Shown here: piece by piece, positions 42,196 to 51,823 of the stretch
Numbering within the stretch: position 1 is the stretch's first letter
How the letters are laid out: each line of letters begins with the position of its first letter
Assembly: GCF_008085905.1 (NCBI RefSeq)
Contig: NZ_VSFF01000010.1
Span: 62,001 to 126,000, forward strand
Source of the DNA: Actinomadura syzygii
GTDB taxonomy: Bacteria > Actinomycetota > Actinomycetes > Streptosporangiales > Streptosporangiaceae
Length of the DNA stretch: 64,000 bases
Direction of reading: 5' to 3'
Notes under the pieces: generated by a model
The model's input: only the letters and a program-made list of their open reading frames with translations
Told to the model about the DNA's origin: nothing
Database searches by the model: none
Made by a program: the position numbers and the translations under genes

Positions 42196-43080
42196 TCAGG
42201 CGCATCGACGGGTGATCGCGGGGTCGGGCGCTCGGGCCGTCCGGAGCGTGGACGCGGGCACGTACCCCCATCCGTTCAGCTCCGGCTTCCCCGTCGCCCG
42301 GTCGCCCTGCGTGTAGTACCAGACGTCGTTTCCGCCGGAGTGGCGCTCGCCGCGCGTCCAGCAGATGAACCAGCTCGGGTCCGTCTCCAGGACCGCGACC
42401 TTGGTCCCGAACGCGGCCTTCTCGTACACGTCGACGCGCGGACGGTTCGGGCACTGGAAGAGGTCCGGCCAGGTCTGGTTTGTCCGGGAGTCCTCGATGG
42501 TGCCGCGAAGAGGACGGCAGCCCTCGGCGGCCTCCCCGTCGTCGCCGCCCGCGACGACGAACACCGCCACCCCGGACGCCAGCGCACCGGCGGCCAGCAC
42601 GGCGGCGGCCGCCGCGTACAGGCGTCCGCGCCCACCCGTTTCTTCGGTCGCCGCGTCCTCGGCCGTCGCGGTGTCGGCCGTCTCGTCGTCGGGCGTCTCG
42701 TCGTCGGGCGGCGCGGTGCCGGGCATCGCGGTGCCGGGCGCCAGGGTGTCGGCGGCAGCGGCGATCAGCGTCCGGTGCGCGGTCCAGCGCGCGACCTCCG
42801 CTTCCGGGTCGGGCCGGTCGCGGTAGCGGAGGCAGGCTTCGACGAAGCGGGCCGTCGCCGTCTCGGACGGCGTGGTGAGCGGGTTCCTGCCGATGAGGTT
42901 GGACACCGTCGCGGGCGACAGTCCGGGGCAGCGCGAGCAGAGCGCCCGGTACTTCGGACGTCCGCACCAGTCGTACAAGGCGCGGAGCCTGCCGGTGAAC
43001 TCCGCCCATGTGGCCGCGTCCTCGGGAGCGGGCGGCGGCGGGGGTTCGGACACGGCGGACGGGTCGGGAGCAGCGGGCAA
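42196..43080 (-). CDS. Membrane-anchored HTH-like protein with an extracytoplasmic domain
   Basis: About 294 residues from a TTG at 43080 that follows AGGAG by six bases; longer in-frame starts exist. The first 100 residues resemble the short helical DNA-binding-like domain common in actinobacteria (GRLRALYDWCGRPKYRAL, SPATVSNLIGR, FVEACLRYRD). An acidic Thr/Asp-rich linker, one membrane helix (about 150-172) and a Cys-containing exterior domain follow (WFICWTRGERHSGGNDVWYY). It is therefore a candidate one-component membrane sensor. It lies beside the WD40 kinase and SARP. Confidence 0.65.
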   Translation of the reverse strand: MPAAPDPSAVSEPPPPPAPEDAATWAEFTGRLRALYDWCGRPKYRALCSRCPGLSPATVSNLIGRNPLTTPSETATARFVEACLRYRDRPDPEAEVARWTAHRTLIAAAADTLAPGTAMPGTAPPDDETPDDETADTATAEDAATEETGGRGRLYAAAAAVLAAGALASGVAVFVVAGGDDGEAAEGCRPLRGTIEDSRTNQTWPDLFQCPNRPRVDVYEKAAFGTKVAVLETDPSWFICWTRGERHSGGNDVWYYTQGDRATGKPELNGWGYVPASTLRTARAPDPAITRRCA

Positions 43081-43191
43081 CGAACACTCCTGTGATCGGG
43101 CGGGGAGCACCCTAGTGTGCCAACAGGAGACCCGTCCGGGTTCGCGGCGCTCCACCCCTGCGGACCATTGGAGCGGAGGCGCCGCCCCCTA

Positions 43192-45180
43192 TCAGCGCAC
43201 CTTCCAGAGGCGGACCTTGTGATCGACGTGCCCGGTGGCGAGCGCCCGGCCGTCCGGGCTGAACGCCACCGACTCGACCGTCATCACGCGGACCTTGAAC
43301 GTCTTCGCCTCGTTGGTGGCGAGGTCCCACATCCAGGTCGTGCCGTCGGCGTCACCAGCCGCGAGGTACTTCCCGTCCGGGCTGTAGGCGAGCGACTTGA
43401 CCCAGTTGCCGGGGTCGTCGAACGTGCCGGTCACCTGCTTGGTGGCGACGCTGCGGAGCCGCACCTTGTTGTCGGTCCCGCCGATGGCGAGGGTCTTGCC
43501 GTCGCGGCTGAACGCCACGGCGAACGCGGTCGCGTCCTCACCGCCGAAGTCGGTGATGCGGCGGCGGGTCGCCACGTCCCACAGGATGGTCGGGGCGTCG
43601 TGGCCGCCTGCCGCGAGCGTCCGGCCGTCCGGACTGAACGCCACCGACTCGCCCGCGTAGGCCGAGTTGCCGTACCCGGCGATGAGGCGCCGGGTCGCCG
43701 TGCTCCACAGTTTCACGGTGGCGCCGCCGTCGCCGCCGACCGCGAGGGCCTTGCCGTTCGGGGCGAAGGCGAGCGCCCCGACCTGCACGCCACCGTTCCT
43801 GAGCGTCGCGACCGCGCGCCTCGTGCCCATGTCCCAGAGCACCACCGTGCCGCCGGAGCCTCCGGCCGCGAGGAGCCGTCCGTCCGGACTGAACGCGACC
43901 GCGTCAACCCGGTCGGGGTAGTCGTCGAGGACGGCGACGGGACGTTCGGCGGCCACGTCCCACAGCCGGACCGTGTGGTCCTCGCCGCCTGATGCGAGCG
44001 TCTTGCCGTCCGGGCTGAACGCGACGGCCTCGACGTCCTTGGTGTGGCCTTCGAGCACTTTCGTGGACTCGGACCCGAACGGGTCCATCGCCACCAGCAC
44101 GCCGCCCGCGACGGCCGCGCCGCCCACGAGGACCAGCCCGCCGACCAGGAAGGCGCGCCGTCCCGAATTCCGCGGCGCGGGCGGACGTGTGGGCGGCTGC
44201 ATCGCGGCGACCGGTGGAGAATGCATCCCGGGCGAGAAGCCGGGAGCGGCCCCGGGCCCGGCGGGGACTGGCGGCGGGAAGGGCACGGGAGCCGGGAAGG
44301 GCGCAGGCCCAGCCGGAGACCCGGCACCAGCGGGAGCCGGGGAACCGACGGGGGCCGGGGCCCCGGAGGCGAGGGTGCGGAGCCGCCCGGCAACGTCCTC
44401 GGCGGACGCGGGACGGTCGGCCGGGTTCTTCGCCATCAGCCACAGGACGAGCCGGTCCAGCTCGACGGGAATCCCCGGCCTGATCGCGGACGGCGGCGGC
44501 GGAGCGACGGTGAGGTGCTGCCGCATCAGCGCGGGCATCGTCGGGCCTTCGAACGGCGGACGTCCGGCCAGCAGCGCGTAGAGGGTGCAGCCGAAGGCGT
44601 AAAGGTCGGTGCGGGCGTCGGCGGGGCGTCCCTCGTACTGCTCGGGCGCCATGTAGTCCGGCGTGCCGAGCATGCTGCCCGGCACGGTGAGGTCGCCCGC
44701 CGCCTCCGCTGACCGGGAGATCCCGAAGTCGCAGATCTTCACGCCGCCCGCGGTCGCCATCAGGTTGGCGGGCTTGACGTCGCGGTGCACGACGCCCCGG
44801 CCGTGCGCGTAGGCGAGCGCCTCGGCGACCGCGGCGCCCGTCTCCAGCACCCGCTCGACGGGCAGGCCGCCCGGACCGGCGGCGAGGATCGCGGCGAAGT
44901 CGGTGCCGTCGAGCAGCTCCATCACGAAGTACGGGTGGCCGTCGTGCTGCCCGATGTCGTGGACGACCGTGATTCCCGGATGCTGGAGCCGCGCCGCGTT
45001 CTCCGCCTCCCGGCGTAACCGCTCGGTCAGCGCGGGCGCGCCCCGTCCGGCCAGCACGATCTTCACCGCGACCCGCCGCCGGAGCTGGACGTCGTCGGCG
45101 GCCCACACCTCGCCCATGCCGCCCTCGCCGAGCCGCGCGGTGAGCCGGTACCTGCCGTCGAGCAGAGCTCCGGATTCCAT
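43192..45180 (-). CDS. Ser/Thr protein kinase with C-terminal WD40 repeats
   Basis: A 662-residue membrane protein. Kinase domain (about 8-265) has GEGGMGEVWAADD, VAVKIV, HRDVKPANLMAT and DFGISR, so it is catalytically complete. A Pro/Ala-rich linker and one membrane helix (about 345-367) follow, then about seven WD40 repeats with VAFSPDGKTLASGGEDHTV-type units forming an external or cytoplasmic beta-propeller. The WD40 domain is probably the sensor or docking platform. The start ATG at 45180 follows GAGGGGAC. It is divergent from the oxidoreductase. Confidence 0.92.
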   Translation of the reverse strand: MESGALLDGRYRLTARLGEGGMGEVWAADDVQLRRRVAVKIVLAGRGAPALTERLRREAENAARLQHPGITVVHDIGQHDGHPYFVMELLDGTDFAAILAAGPGGLPVERVLETGAAVAEALAYAHGRGVVHRDVKPANLMATAGGVKICDFGISRSAEAAGDLTVPGSMLGTPDYMAPEQYEGRPADARTDLYAFGCTLYALLAGRPPFEGPTMPALMRQHLTVAPPPPSAIRPGIPVELDRLVLWLMAKNPADRPASAEDVAGRLRTLASGAPAPVGSPAPAGAGSPAGPAPFPAPVPFPPPVPAGPGAAPGFSPGMHSPPVAAMQPPTRPPAPRNSGRRAFLVGGLVLVGGAAVAGGVLVAMDPFGSESTKVLEGHTKDVEAVAFSPDGKTLASGGEDHTVRLWDVAAERPVAVLDDYPDRVDAVAFSPDGRLLAAGGSGGTVVLWDMGTRRAVATLRNGGVQVGALAFAPNGKALAVGGDGGATVKLWSTATRRLIAGYGNSAYAGESVAFSPDGRTLAAGGHDAPTILWDVATRRRITDFGGEDATAFAVAFSRDGKTLAIGGTDNKVRLRSVATKQVTGTFDDPGNWVKSLAYSPDGKYLAAGDADGTTWMWDLATNEAKTFKVRVMTVESVAFSPDGRALATGHVDHKVRLWKVR

Positions 45181-45322
45181 GCCTGTCCCCTCACTCGGCG
45201 GGCCCGGACCGGAAGAAATCACATCACTGCGCAACGTCCATCGCAAACGCTCGCATCAGGCGCGTTCCAGCGGGACATGATGTGCTGGTGCGCGGGTGTC
45301 GGGGCCAGGATCGGAGCGAAGG

Positions 45323-46225
45323 ATGAAGGCGGTCGGTTTCAGCCGGTTCGGAGGTGCGGAGGTTCTGGAGATCGTCGATCTGCCCGATCCGCGTCCGGGT
45401 CCCGGGGAGGTCCGCATCGCGGTGCGCGCGGCCGGGGTCAACCCGAGCGACTGGAAGAAGCGCCAGGGGCTGATGGACGACGAACTCCCGCAAACCCTGG
45501 GCTACGAGGCCGCCGGGATCGTGGACGAGCTGGGCGAGGGCGTCGCGGACGTCGCCGTCGGCGACCGCGTATTCGGTCTCTCCTCACAAGGTGCGGCGCA
45601 GGCCGAGCTGGCGGTGCTGTCCCACTACGCGCCGATCCCGCCATCGCTCGACTTCGCCACCGCCGCCGCACTTCCGGCGGCCGTCGAGACGGCGACCCGC
45701 GCGCTGGACCAGCTCAGCGTGGGGCCCGACACCCGCCTGCTCGTGAACGGCGCGTCCGGGAGTGTGGGCGGGGCGGCCGTCCAACTCGCCGTGGCACGCG
45801 GCGCCCGCGTGATCGGCACGGCGAGCCCGTCGAACCACGACTACCTCCGTTCGCTGGGCGCGGACCCTGTCGCCTACGGCGAGGGCCTGACCGACCGGGT
45901 GCGCGCGCTGGCGCCCGACGGAGTCGACCTGGCGCTGGACGTCGCCGGACGCGGAGTGTTGCCCGAGCTCATCGCCCTGACGGGCGGTGCCGACCACGTC
46001 GTCACGCTCGCCGACTTCGGCGGCGCCCGCGAGCACGGGGTGAGATTCAGCAGCGGCGACGCGGGGCGCGCCGTCCACGCGATCAGCGAGATAGGCGCCC
46101 TGATCGAGTCTGGACGCTTCACGCCGCCGGACACCCGGACGTTCCCTCTCGCCGAGGTCGCGGAGGCGCAACGCGTGGGCGAGCACGGCGGCATCCGCGG
46201 AAAGCTCGTGCTGCTGGTCAGCTAG
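45323..46225 (+). CDS. NADP-dependent quinone-oxidoreductase-like enzyme
   Basis: A 300-residue zinc-free medium-chain reductase of the quinone oxidoreductase (QOR) group: MKAVGFSRFGGAEVLEI at the start, NPSDWKKRQG, LGYEAAGIVDELGEGV and the NADPH-binding VNGASGSVGGAAVQLA (about 139-154). It probably reduces quinones or enones. ATG at 45323 follows GGAG. Divergent from the WD40 kinase across a 142-bp gap. Confidence 0.9.
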   Translation: MKAVGFSRFGGAEVLEIVDLPDPRPGPGEVRIAVRAAGVNPSDWKKRQGLMDDELPQTLGYEAAGIVDELGEGVADVAVGDRVFGLSSQGAAQAELAVLSHYAPIPPSLDFATAAALPAAVETATRALDQLSVGPDTRLLVNGASGSVGGAAVQLAVARGARVIGTASPSNHDYLRSLGADPVAYGEGLTDRVRALAPDGVDLALDVAGRGVLPELIALTGGADHVVTLADFGGAREHGVRFSSGDAGRAVHAISEIGALIESGRFTPPDTRTFPLAEVAEAQRVGEHGGIRGKLVLLVS

Positions 46226-46383
46226 GGGCCGATGCCGTCCAAGCACGGGAAGCACAAGAACCTGCCGGACCCGACATCCCTTTTAGTCAGTTATGTCGGA
46301 TTGTTCGATGTGCGCCGGAACCCTACCGTGGTGGCCCGGCGGCGCGGCTCCCCGCCGTCCGCGCCGCGGACACGGAGGCAGCC

Positions 46384-47640
46384 ATGCCGCGAACGATCCG
46401 AAGACGTCAGCACCCGGCCCTGTTCGCGGTCGCCGCACTCCTGAGCGTCGGCGTCCTCGGCGCTCCAGCGCACGCCGCCGCCGAGGGCAACGTCATCAAC
46501 GCGGACTCGCCCGCCGCGGTCGACGGCCAGTACATCGTGGCCCTGAAGGGCGGGACGTCCCTCGCCCCCGGAGCCGACGCCCCAGTGGCGGCCAAGGCAG
46601 CCGACCTGGCTCACCGCTACGGCGGCTCCGTCCAGGCCGTCTTCAGCGCCGTACTCCGCGGCTACGCCGCCGACATGACCGCACACCAGGCCCGGCGCCT
46701 GGCCGCAGACCCGACAGTGCGATACGTACAAAAATCAGTCATGGTCCATACAGAGGAGGGCGGCACGCAGCCCAATCCCCCGTCCTGGGGAACGGACCGC
46801 GTAGACGGCAAACAAGACCACGCCTACAACTACCCGGGCACCGGAACCGGCGTCAGCGTCTACGTCCTGGACACCGGAGTCCGGATCAGCCACCACACGT
46901 TCGAGGGCAGGGCGGTCAACGGCTACGACTTCGTCGACAAGGACACCACCGCCCAGGACTGCCACGGCCACGGAACCCACGTCGCGGGCACGGTAGGCGG
47001 CAAGGAATACGGCGTGGCCAAGAACGTGAGAATCGTCGCGGTACGCGTCCTCGACTGCGACGGCTACTCCCCCGACCGCTACGCCATCCAGGGCCTGGAA
47101 TGGGTGGCGAAGAACGCCCAGAAACCGGCCGTCGGCAACATGAGCATCGGCTCCGATCCACCCAACCCCGAGCCGCAAGCCTTCCGAGAGGCAACCAGAG
47201 GCGCCATCCGCGCGGGCATCCAGTTCGCAATAGCCGCCGGAAACGATTCCCGAAACGGCTGCGACGCCCCCAGCGACGTCCCCGAAGCGGTCACACTCGG
47301 CTCAACGGACGAAGACGACTGGGTATCCGCCTTCTCCAACTTCGGCCCGTGCCTAGACCTGTTCGCACCAGGCGGCGAAATCACCTCAGCGGACTACCAA
47401 TCCGACACCGGCTCAACAGTCCTGGGCGGCACCTCGATGGCCACACCCCACGCAGCCGGGGCACTGGCGCTCTACCTAGAGACCCACCCGAAGGCAACGC
47501 CCCAAGAAGCACGCAACGCGCTCGTTAACGCAGCCCAGCCCAACGCCATCCCCGACCCGGGCCCAGGCTCTCCAAACCTCCTCCTCAACGTCACCGCCCT
47601 AACAACCCCCAACAAACTGGCGGTCAGGTTCGGTCTGTGA
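46384..47640 (+). CDS. Secreted S8 subtilisin-like peptidase
   Basis: A 418-residue exported protease: signal peptide (cleavage near AHAAAEG), an I9 propeptide (GQYIVALKGGTSL; VRYVQKSVMV), then a proteinase-K-like catalytic domain. The triad is complete: Asp in VYVLDTGVRI, His in GHGTHVAGTVGG, Ser in GGTSMATPHAAGALA; the oxyanion Asn is in IAAGNDS. Its 3' end overlaps the convergent serine hydrolase gene by 17 bases. Codon use near the 3' end is slightly richer in A than its neighbours. Confidence 0.95.
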   Translation: MPRTIRRRQHPALFAVAALLSVGVLGAPAHAAAEGNVINADSPAAVDGQYIVALKGGTSLAPGADAPVAAKAADLAHRYGGSVQAVFSAVLRGYAADMTAHQARRLAADPTVRYVQKSVMVHTEEGGTQPNPPSWGTDRVDGKQDHAYNYPGTGTGVSVYVLDTGVRISHHTFEGRAVNGYDFVDKDTTAQDCHGHGTHVAGTVGGKEYGVAKNVRIVAVRVLDCDGYSPDRYAIQGLEWVAKNAQKPAVGNMSIGSDPPNPEPQAFREATRGAIRAGIQFAIAAGNDSRNGCDAPSDVPEAVTLGSTDEDDWVSAFSNFGPCLDLFAPGGEITSADYQSDTGSTVLGGTSMATPHAAGALALYLETHPKATPQEARNALVNAAQPNAIPDPGPGSPNLLLNVTALTTPNKLAVRFGL

Positions 47641-48793
47641 TCGCGGGGATGAGCCACCTTCTGGCGTAGAGGTTCGCGTCGTAGTAGTCGTCTCCATATG
47701 GTGCCGCAGTGGCGGCCGTGAGCACGAGGACGGTGTCCATGTCGGGCAGGAGGTAGATGAACTGGCCGCCGTGGCCCTCGGCGTAGAACACCTCGACGCC
47801 CTTGATGGTGTTGACGCGGAACAATTGCCCGTACCAGTTGGCCTCCTCCGGATCCCGCCAGACCTTGCGTCGCGCTTCCGCGATTGTCGATGCGGAAACG
47901 ATTCGCCGACCGTTCCACACGCCATCGCGCAGCAGCAGTTGGCCGAACCGTGCCATTTCGCGCGGAGTGAGATACAGGTTGTAGCCGCCCGAACAGATTC
48001 CCTGAGGGTCTCGTCCCCAATGTTCGGGCGTTATCCCCAGCGGCCCGAAGAGGCGGGCGCGGGCGAAGTCCCACAGGCTCTGTCCGGTGACACGGGTGAG
48101 GACGGTCGCCAGCACGTGCGTCAGCCCCGTGCTGTAGAGGAACCTCTGGCCGGGCCGTTCGGTCTCCAACTCGCGGTCGAGGATGGCGGCCGTCCAGTCG
48201 GGTCTGGTCTGGATCTGTTCTTCGGTCTCGTCCTCGCTCCATTCCAGTCCGGCTGACATCTCCACCAGGTGGCGAAGTGTGATGTCCCGCTTGCCCGGCT
48301 CGTCGTCGGAGAAGTATTCCGGCAGGACCTCGGCCACCCGAGTGTCGAGGGTGAGCGGCCGTCCGTGCACCCGGTAACCGGCGTCGATGGCGATTCCCAG
48401 CAGGATGCGCAGGATGCTCTTCGACGCGGAATGGATGTTGGCCGAGTCCTGGCGTCCGACCCCGTGGAAATAGCGTTCCATGACCAGTTCGCCGTGGCGG
48501 ACCACGAGGAGGCTGAGCGCGGAGTCGTTCCGCGAGACCTCGGCGGCACCCTGGTTCAGTCGGAGAGGGTTCAGACCTTGGTCTTCCGGACTGCCGCGAC
48601 GCCATTCCGTCGGCCGGGGATCGCGATAGACCGGGTTTTCCTCGTAGAAAGTGTTTCCGACTCGTTCACAACCTGCCGGGCGAGCCTCTCCAGGCTCGGG
48701 ACTCTTCGCGTCCAGTGTGACGGTCAACGCCGTCGCGACGCCTATTGCGAGAAGCGACACGCCCGCCGCCGCTTTGAGAATGTTCCCCTTCAT
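47624..48793 (-). CDS. Serine hydrolase (beta-lactamase class C family), exported
   Basis: A 389-residue protein with an N-terminal membrane or signal helix (about 8-28). The SxxK catalytic motif is SASKSI (about 121-126), the YxN-like Tyr is in LYSTGLTHVLA, and a C-terminal GHGGQFIYLLPD gives the third motif (HxG). It resembles EstB-type esterases and DD-peptidases rather than resistance enzymes. Codon use is less GC-biased than the flanks, hinting at relatively recent acquisition. Confidence 0.87.
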   Translation of the reverse strand: MKGNILKAAAGVSLLAIGVATALTVTLDAKSPEPGEARPAGCERVGNTFYEENPVYRDPRPTEWRRGSPEDQGLNPLRLNQGAAEVSRNDSALSLLVVRHGELVMERYFHGVGRQDSANIHSASKSILRILLGIAIDAGYRVHGRPLTLDTRVAEVLPEYFSDDEPGKRDITLRHLVEMSAGLEWSEDETEEQIQTRPDWTAAILDRELETERPGQRFLYSTGLTHVLATVLTRVTGQSLWDFARARLFGPLGITPEHWGRDPQGICSGGYNLYLTPREMARFGQLLLRDGVWNGRRIVSASTIAEARRKVWRDPEEANWYGQLFRVNTIKGVEVFYAEGHGGQFIYLLPDMDTVLVLTAATAAPYGDDYYDANLYARRWLIPAITDRT

Positions 48794-48890
48794 GCGGGAG
48801 ACGCTAGGAGGACCACCATGAGGGCTTGATGAAGCGACCGCGTCCGGACTATGGCTTGCGCCCGTTGACCTGCGCCATTACGTTACCGCG

Positions 48891-49547
48891 ATGCGTGTGC
48901 TTGTCGTCGAGGACGACGCCGACCTCCGCCGCGGCGTGGAGGGCGCGCTCCGCTCGGCCGGGTTCGCCGTCGACACCGCCCCCGACCTGCCCGAAGCCGA
49001 CGAGGCGCTGGCCGTCAACGACTACGACTGCGCGGTGTTCGACCGGATCCTGCCCGCCGGTGACGCGCTCGGCTACGTCCGGCGGCGCCGCGACGCCGGA
49101 TGGACGCTCGCGGTCCTGTTCCTGACCGCGCGCGACTCCACGGCCGACCGGGTCGCCGGCTTCGAGCACGGCGGCGACGACTACCTGGTGAAGCCGTTCG
49201 CGATCGCCGAGCTGATCGCCCGCGTCCGGAACCTGTGCAGGCGCGGACGGGTCGTCCGGCCGCCGGTCCTGCGGCACGCCGACATCGAGCTCGACACCGC
49301 GCGCCGCGAGGCCCGGCGCGCCGGGGTGCTGCTGACGCTGACGGGCAAGGAGTACTCCGTCCTCGAACAGCTCATGGTCCACGAGGGCGCGGTCGTCGGC
49401 CGCGACGTCCTCATCGAGCACTGCTGGGACGCGATGGCCGAGCCCATGTCCAACGTCGTCGACGTGGCGGTCGCGGGCCTGCGGCGCAAGCTCGGCGCCC
49501 CGCCGCCGATCGCGACGGTCCGCGGCGCCGGGTACCGGCTGACGTGA
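48891..49547 (+). CDS. OmpR-family response regulator
   Basis: A 218-residue regulator. The receiver domain starts MRVLVVEDDADL; the phospho-acceptor Asp is in CAVFDRILPAG (about residue 46), and the switch Lys is in YLVKPFAI. The C-terminal winged helix (about 125-218) ends VRGAGYRLT. Its stop overlaps the sensor kinase start (GTGA). Targets unknown. Confidence 0.94.
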   Translation: MRVLVVEDDADLRRGVEGALRSAGFAVDTAPDLPEADEALAVNDYDCAVFDRILPAGDALGYVRRRRDAGWTLAVLFLTARDSTADRVAGFEHGGDDYLVKPFAIAELIARVRNLCRRGRVVRPPVLRHADIELDTARREARRAGVLLTLTGKEYSVLEQLMVHEGAVVGRDVLIEHCWDAMAEPMSNVVDVAVAGLRRKLGAPPPIATVRGAGYRLT

Positions 49548-50866
49548 GCCGCGCGGCGGCCCCGCCCACCGCGAGCGCCCGGCTGCGGCGGCTGCGGCGG
49601 CGGCTCACCCTGATCTTCACGGCGATGTTCGTCCCGGCACTGGCGGTGCTCGCGGTCACCATCGCCTGGGCGGACGGGTCGTCCCGCCGCCAGCGCCTCG
49701 ACGACGGGCTGCGCCGCGTCAGCGCGTCCGAGACCCGGCTCGCCTACTTCGACCGCGGCCGGATCGCGTTCGACGAGATCGAGGCCGACGACCTGCACAC
49801 CCGCTGCCCGGGGTTCGTGGTGGTGCCGGGCTCCGCCGCGCCGTTCCCCGCGCACTGGAGCCGCCGCGCGTGCGACCCGCTCGACCGCCCGGCGCTGGAG
49901 CGGCGGCTGAACCGCGAGGCCGCCGAGGCCATGCGGCACGAGACCGAGTACTCGCGGCCGCGGACGATCAGCACGCCCGACGGCGCCCGGCTGCGCGTCT
50001 CCATGGAGCTGATCTGGGACGACGACGCCGACGCCTGGGGCGGCGCGGTCATCGCCGTCGCCGGCACGGCGGACCTGGAGGCGGCGCACCGGCGGACCGT
50101 CCTGCTGACCGGCCTCGGCTGCGCGGCCCTGCTCGCCCTCGCCGGGCTGGCCGGGCACGCCCTCGCGCGTCCGGCGATGCGGCCCGTCGTCACGGCATTG
50201 GAGCAGCAGGAGACACTCCTCGCCGACGCGGCGCACGACCTGCGCTCGCCGCTCGCCGCGCTGCGCGTCCTCGCCGAGACGGCCCGCGCCGACCCGGCCC
50301 AGCAGGCGGAGCTGCTCCCCCGCACCGTGCGGCTGGCGGAACGGATGAGCGGCCTCATCGACGGGCTCCTCACCCGGGCCCGGCTCGTCGCCGGCGTCGA
50401 ACGGTTCGCGCCGCAGCCCCTCCGCCTCGACCAGCTCGTCGAAAGCGTCCTCGACGAGCGTCCCGAGGAAGAACGACCAGACGCCGACCTCCGCCCCAGC
50501 GTGGTGCCCGGCGACCCGGACCTGCTGCGCAGGGCCGTCGCCAACCTGATCGACAACGCGCTGCGACACGGTCACGCCCCCGGCGAACCCGCCCAGGTCA
50601 CCGTCACCGTCGCCGAAGGCCAGGTCACGGTAGCCGACCGGGGCCCAGGCATCCCGCCCGACATCGCCGAAACGATCTTCACCCGCTTCCACAGCGGATC
50701 AGGATCGACCGGCCTGGGACTCACCATCGCCCGCTGGATCGCCCACACCCACGGCGGAACACTCTCAGTAACCACGACACCCGAGGAAGGCACCACCTTC
50801 CTCCTCGCCCTACCAACCCAAAGCACCCGCAGAAACCGACACCGACGCCGCCCCGAAGGACACTGA
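49544..50866 (+). CDS. Sensor histidine kinase
   Basis: A 440-residue membrane kinase: helix 1 (about 21-43), an extracytoplasmic region of about 140 residues, helix 2 (about 188-208), no clear HAMP, then the phospho-acceptor His in LADAAHDLRSPLAALR (about 226-241) and an ATPase domain with NLIDNALRHG, DRGPGIPP and GSTGLGLTIAR. GTG start, translationally coupled to the response regulator. A dispersed repeat and the element boundary follow downstream. Confidence 0.94.
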   Translation: MSRAAAPPTASARLRRLRRRLTLIFTAMFVPALAVLAVTIAWADGSSRRQRLDDGLRRVSASETRLAYFDRGRIAFDEIEADDLHTRCPGFVVVPGSAAPFPAHWSRRACDPLDRPALERRLNREAAEAMRHETEYSRPRTISTPDGARLRVSMELIWDDDADAWGGAVIAVAGTADLEAAHRRTVLLTGLGCAALLALAGLAGHALARPAMRPVVTALEQQETLLADAAHDLRSPLAALRVLAETARADPAQQAELLPRTVRLAERMSGLIDGLLTRARLVAGVERFAPQPLRLDQLVESVLDERPEEERPDADLRPSVVPGDPDLLRRAVANLIDNALRHGHAPGEPAQVTVTVAEGQVTVADRGPGIPPDIAETIFTRFHSGSGSTGLGLTIARWIAHTHGGTLSVTTTPEEGTTFLLALPTQSTRRNRHRRRPEGH

Positions 50867-50889
50867 GAAAGAGGGGTATGGGGCGAGAG

Positions 50890-50914
50890 CCCCACATCGG
50901 GGGTCCGGGGGTCG
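50890..50914 (-). repeat. Dispersed 25-bp repeat, copy 2
   Basis: Reverse-complement copy of 23258-23282, again within palindromic G/C tracts, 24 bases after the sensor kinase stop. It may double as that operon's terminator. Confidence 0.75.
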
Positions 50915-50984
50915 TCCCCCGGGAAGGCACTGCGGGCCCCGGCGAAAGCGAGCGGAGCTCGATGAGCACACCACCCCGCCTCGG

Positions 50985-51009
50985 CTCCCGCGACTGGACT
51001 CGAACCAGT
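50985..51009 (-). other. tRNA 3'-end remnant, probable attachment site (left end)
   Basis: On the minus strand this reads as a T-arm (ACTGG-TTCGAGT-CCAGT) followed by a seven-base acceptor strand CGCGGGA and a G discriminator. No D-arm, anticodon arm or 5' acceptor strand precedes it, so the tRNA is not intact. Such 3'-end fragments remain where an integrative element has inserted into a tRNA gene. The orientation predicts an intact minus-strand tRNA and the integrase gene at the far (right) end of the element, beyond the window. Confidence 0.6.
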
Positions 51010-51823
51010 GGCAAGCAACGTTTCAGCAGGTCGGCGTAGGTTCTGACCAGGGCGCACACGACCGCCAAGGTCCAGCAGAGTCCGCACGGCGACACGGCGA
51101 TCGTCAAGCAGTCCGTCAAGCAGCGCCAGCCCTACCGTCGCTGCGTCGGCTTAGGACAGCGACGGATGTTGGCCTAATGGCCCTGCGCTGCTGCCTTCTC
51201 GTTTGTAAGCCAAGCTCGCCCCGCCAAGACACAACACCCCGCCCTGCACAGTGGCACTCCACAGCTCAGCAACGTCCACCAGCCTCCCCCACGACTGTCA
51301 CTCAGCTAGACACCCATATGGAGCGACCAGGCATGCTGTACGACGGTCCCTCTCCACACGCCCAAGAGCCACCTGCAACCGGCTCCCTAAAAGAACCGTT
51401 GCCCCTGTGAGCCCGGCACGGCCACCTGGCCCAGCACACCGACGGATCTCCGGTGAAAACTCTTACGACAACTCAAAACACCCACTAGCGCGGCGCCCAG
51501 CCGCCACGCCTGAGTCGCGAGCCGGTCATGCGGCGTGTGTCATCGGCTCCTCTCTCTCATCTCGGTCAGGGCCAAGGGGTTGCATGGAGCTTCGGCAGCG
51601 GTTAGGGCGTTGTTCCTCCTGCTGGAATCTCCTTACAGCGCTCAGTACTCTTTATGGGTGCCCCTTGGGGAGGCCATAGGGTCCCCGGCCCCGACCCGGT
51701 CGAGCAGCGACCAGGGGCCGTGTCCTCATGCAGCCACACCTCTGACTCCCAAGAACCAAGCGTCTCAGACGAGTTTTGGATAGGCTGTTAGTGCTCGATC
51801 TCACGATGCGGGGAGACTAGCGT
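51010..51823. other. Gene-free stretch at the element's left end
   Basis: About 800 bp with shorter, more AT-rich sequence than the chromosome to the left. Open frames here are short, lack ribosome binding sites and read as random. The 3' end should hold the promoter for the DUF262 gene, which has GGGGAG ahead of its ATG. I see no insertion sequence. Confidence 0.5.

Noticed and set aside
51177..51679. Short rightward open frames in the element's left end
   Set aside because: No binding sites, random-looking composition and mutual overlap; treated as non-coding.
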